From Candidatus Woesearchaeota archaeon (GTDB lineage Archaea; Nanobdellota; Nanobdellia; Woesearchaeales; JACPBV01), in the NCBI GenBank assembly GCA_019323195.1, contig JAHWHQ010000033.1, positions 1 to 22,956 of the forward strand: a stretch of 22,956 nucleotides of DNA, read 5' to 3'. Shown here piece by piece: positions 21,601 to 22,956 of the stretch; within the stretch, counting starts at the first letter, position 1, and the number at the start of each line of letters is the position of its first letter. The translations under genes and the position numbers were made by a program. The notes beneath the pieces are model-generated. The model did not search any database and was not told where the DNA came from. It was given only the letters and a program-made list of their open reading frames with translations.

Positions 21601-22812
21601 ATAATCATCGCTGTCAAGCTGCCAGTTCATGCTGCCTGAGAGGTCTGTTATAAGGATGACATCAGCATTGAACGCCTCTTTCATCAGCTCAAAGGCGTCT
21701 GTTCCAAGCCTGATGGGTATTGTCTTCCCGCTCAAGGAGGCGTAGTCAAGAGAGGAGAAATTTGAGTCGCCAAGATCGATAACATATTCCCCATTACAGT
21801 TCATGTCCCTGTAGACAGTCTCATTTCCTATGTTGAAGAAGATGTTATAATCATTATCATAATGCAGGTGCGCGCTCATTGATTTTAGCATACCAGGGAC
21901 ATAGAATGAGTCATAAAGGTTTATTATCCCTTTTATCCCTGGGAAATGGTGCCTGGTCTCATTATGCGCTGAAACAATCTCTGATGAGATGTATACTATC
22001 TTGAAATATCCGCCTCCTATATAGCCCTTGGCTGAGTTTCCAAACCTGAACTCTATTGTATTGTTCCCCTCATGGAAGTATGAAATGTTCGCTATATCCC
22101 AGCTGTCAGCAGTCTCATTGAGGTTAACAGGATAAAATGTCCCTAGAGGGATACTGTTGATGTAGAACTCGAAATCATTGTTGATGTCAAGCTCCATGTA
22201 GGCAGATATTATGCTCTTGTCAGAAGGAAGCTCGAATCTCTTGGTTATGTTCCCGTCGCCTTCATAGCCGCCGAAATAGACGTATGTTGAGGATACCTTC
22301 TCACCCATCCCAGTGAGGAATGCCCTGGCGCTTAACCCCTCGATGGCCCTGCCCATCTCTATCCCGGACACCATCTGTTTTGATGATATAAGCTCTGTCA
22401 CAGGATCATCTCCTGATGCATAGACCGGATCATCATAGCCCTCTATCCAGATGCCTATATTATAATAGCCGGGAAGAAGGTTTCCTATGCTCAGGTTCAG
22501 CAGCTTGTTGGCCTTCTCTTCATACCCGCTTACCTGGAACCGTAATGCCTGCTCAAGGATTGTCCTGTTGAGGTCGCTTATATTGCTGCTGTCTATCAGA
22601 GCAACAATGCCGGGGCTGTTCATCTCCCCTACTTTCATTGTTGACAGGAGCTGGACAATGTCTGAAGAGAAAAAGACAGGCTGGACGGGCTGGTCTTCCC
22701 TCATGTAGAATGAGGGGACTATCATCAGGATCGAAAGCGTAAGTATGACAGCTATCAGGGCGTCAATGCTGAAAAAGAATGCTTTTTTTGAGATATACTT
22801 TTTTCCTGCCAT
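18685..22812 (-). CDS. Giant secreted von Willebrand A protein with split VWA domain
   Basis: From ATG 22812 the protein is 1375 aa; the residue numbers here count from an open-frame GTG at 22932, 40 residues earlier. SKKAFFFSIDALIAVILTLS is an N-terminal pilin-like membrane anchor (about 49-75). The VWA domain starts at about 423 with MIDAS motif DLSGSM (430-435), then GNRMGLVGFSSSAH and SGSTCICCAINRAYNLL. Its next strand, RYIIVMSDG with Asp1034, comes only ~490 residues later. The insert holds a galactose-binding-like half (about 541-660, with NDSSW), a MAM-like domain (about 661-820, starting GFEDYYGDG), a beta domain, and the second galactose-binding half (about 935-1022, YYFRKHFTVDD). 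A Cys-rich loop follows Asp1034. The C-terminal ~260 residues are beta-rich and acidic. Many N-x-S/T sites suggest glycosylation. Probably an adhesin. Confidence 0.9.
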   Translation of the reverse strand: MAGKKYISKKAFFFSIDALIAVILTLSILMIVPSFYMREDQPVQPVFFSSDIVQLLSTMKVGEMNSPGIVALIDSSNISDLNRTILEQALRFQVSGYEEKANKLLNLSIGNLLPGYYNIGIWIEGYDDPVYASGDDPVTELISSKQMVSGIEMGRAIEGLSARAFLTGMGEKVSSTYVYFGGYEGDGNITKRFELPSDKSIISAYMELDINNDFEFYINSIPLGTFYPVNLNETADSWDIANISYFHEGNNTIEFRFGNSAKGYIGGGYFKIVYISSEIVSAHNETRHHFPGIKGIINLYDSFYVPGMLKSMSAHLHYDNDYNIFFNIGNETVYRDMNCNGEYVIDLGDSNFSSLDYASLSGKTIPIRLGTDAFELMKEAFNADVILITDLSGSMNWQLDSDDYGTIRGCEDPQLYDSNTRRISLAKCLDKEFINLIMNATGNRMGLVGFSSSAHTYTPDLAYTREQLISHVNDYSNSPSGSTCICCAINRAYNLLSASLYSMAILVPRNSIWTYNTLYPLSAPPEDESGNNWTGISYNDSSWNSSHSILGFEKSAYSPYVDSAISINSIVSGNTSYNSSDYFLINYSVAGGGLSDTYLMDSSSFEITYRPDAGVTEILYDGFEDYYGDGAHQIDGNDINVEPGYWYVDDTGEEVFIMANNAGYYAYSGTDVLVFRDMDSYGYAETTIDLSSYSSPVLSYWWRLGPNSFDFFEYANVRVWDGAWHTLATYNSFDSGHVYQYAEFDLSSYNKVSNFIIRFGARSSWDDERFYVDEVDVKEAPSLQPPEIWVNSTAVSYSDPFNGVSSMIKFMSNISANYSMKIYNFNRGEWESDGCDSAEVAAGAWNSFSCSKADPLDYISEEDNMMIGLAAGEAKASNVSIDFVQHYTTMINGSYYFRKHFTVDDKEVFHGIDLYVLSDDRAEVYLNSHLIDNEETSHNAEYWNRYSRINLSYLRTGENVLAVKLYNNDSRSAKFDLQLEVNSSRQRYIIVMSDGITGYHCGGCGAGCSGSCTATSGSYDCSGLSSDCYGTQCDTAINDAICSSCRAHTELNTTVYSIGFGPVDECHNANRTLQGIADCGNGSYYASSDASELKDIYSKIAENILSATYQAQFINVSGIGGISPSTLYPDSYIELKYTPSSGLPTYGLIPITIESGRFGNTLTEGSFYVPENVVVYDAKLTSYSGDLWSSQASIKDAGEEWVTFYNLSEFSDDYLNLGDPYMINIPADLILKGRNNTVLVRTAADSLNSSGGSPDDRAIYTIGVGIDINYTGVFERAEGCVWDVEFEDGTDSEIPVPSSYAGADECTFDETTDCDDYYDDAVDNVICRLFQQLDFDDDGRLFVKFGPGDLDIEIYSIGRIPFMWGPIKAEVRVWK

Positions 22813-22819
22813 TTTGAAT

Positions 22820-22863
22820 TTAGTTGTGTCCTGCCCCATTTTTATCCAGTTGGGGGTAGGACA
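22820..22863. repeat. Surface-locus repeat, copy A, forming an 11-bp hairpin
   Basis: TTAGTTGTGT (22820-22829) runs into the left arm TGTCCTGCCCC (22827-22837). This pairs with GGGGTAGGACA (22853-22863) through one G-T pair, around a 15-nt loop. It ends 7 bp before the VWA start codon on the coding strand. Confidence 0.6.
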
Positions 22864-22885
22864 GTTACTTTTTGTTCTGCACCAA

Positions 22886-22898
22886 ACACATGATGTGT
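22886..22898. repeat. Short palindrome between repeat copies A and B
   Basis: ACACAT (22886-22891) and ATGTGT (22893-22898) are inverted around a single base. It is a possible protein-binding site between the two hairpin repeats upstream of the VWA gene, but it is short enough to arise by chance. Confidence 0.3.
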
Positions 22899-22915
22899 CT
22901 GGGTTTTTCATAAAT

Positions 22916-22956
22916 TTAGTTGTGTCCAACACCCTTTCTTTGTTAGGGGTGGGACA
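22916..22956. repeat. Surface-locus repeat, copy B, reaching the window edge
   Basis: TTAGTTGTGT (22916-22925) overlaps TGTCC (22923-22927), which pairs with GGACA (22952-22956). CACCC (22930-22934) pairs with GGGTG (22947-22951), with an AA bulge. It is 96 bp from copy A and runs to the last base of the window, so more copies may follow outside. Confidence 0.6.

Noticed and set aside
22813..22932. Longer VWA start (GTG 22932)
   Set aside because: It would put ~50 residues with four cysteines ahead of the membrane anchor and includes the repeat units. ATG 22812 gives a normal short basic start before the hydrophobic helix. The open frame is kept as a separate finding.

Overview
This window looks like a chromosome segment from a small-genome archaeon, most likely a DPANN lineage of the Woesearchaeota/Pacearchaeota type. 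The evidence is archaeal aIF5A, aIF2-gamma, eS6 and an L10e-type uL16, an archaeal class III (type IV pilin) signal peptide, and TATA-like boxes about 25-30 bp ahead of several start codons that appear to give leaderless mRNAs. Other genes have GGTGA/GGAGG ribosome binding sites. Placement below this level is inference.

Layout. 1-540: possible decayed gene end, then aIF5A (minus) with Thr in place of the hypusine Lys. 780-3958: an AT-rich plus-strand cluster with a 43-aa TTG-start zinc ribbon, an unknown 160-aa protein, and an 827-aa protein joining a receiver-like domain to a HemN/HemW-like radical SAM enzyme. 3960-4904: AbrB-PhoU regulator. 5116-5654: tiny plus-strand genes (acidic 50-aa, doubtful 35-aa, zinc-ribbon 51-aa). 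5701-7479: eS6 and aIF2-gamma operon. 7619-8498: RHH antitoxin, RelE-like toxin and YkgJ-type Cys-cluster protein in one operon. 8578-8695: strongly structured intergenic element. 8717-12283: stomatin, aminotransferase, MscS channel, uL16. 12394-13162: three small proteins, two with zinc-finger cysteines. 13198-16856: UMF1-type MFS transporter overlapping an 821-aa acyl-activating enzyme/ACP/PlsC acyltransferase fusion. 16949-22812: surface locus with a type IV pilin, a glycosylatable secreted protein and a giant von Willebrand A protein, plus four copies of a ~40-nt repeat.

How it fits together. The right third concerns the cell surface. The pilin, the membrane-anchored 315-aa protein and the large VWA protein run in one direction and could form an adhesive appendage. 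The acyl-activating/acyltransferase fusion beside an MFS transporter recalls the bacterial LplT-Aas lysophospholipid import and re-acylation pair, a plausible arrangement for an organism that takes lipids from a host. The middle holds translation genes and membrane maintenance or stress genes (stomatin, MscS). The left third is AT-richer and carries the least familiar material.

Most notable: the aIF5A without its modifiable lysine, the acyl-transfer fusion with its transporter, the VWA domain split by a ~490-residue insert that itself appears nested, the repeat family before the surface genes, and a two-member family of small acidic proteins. No rRNA, tRNA, CRISPR array, transposase or integrase was seen.
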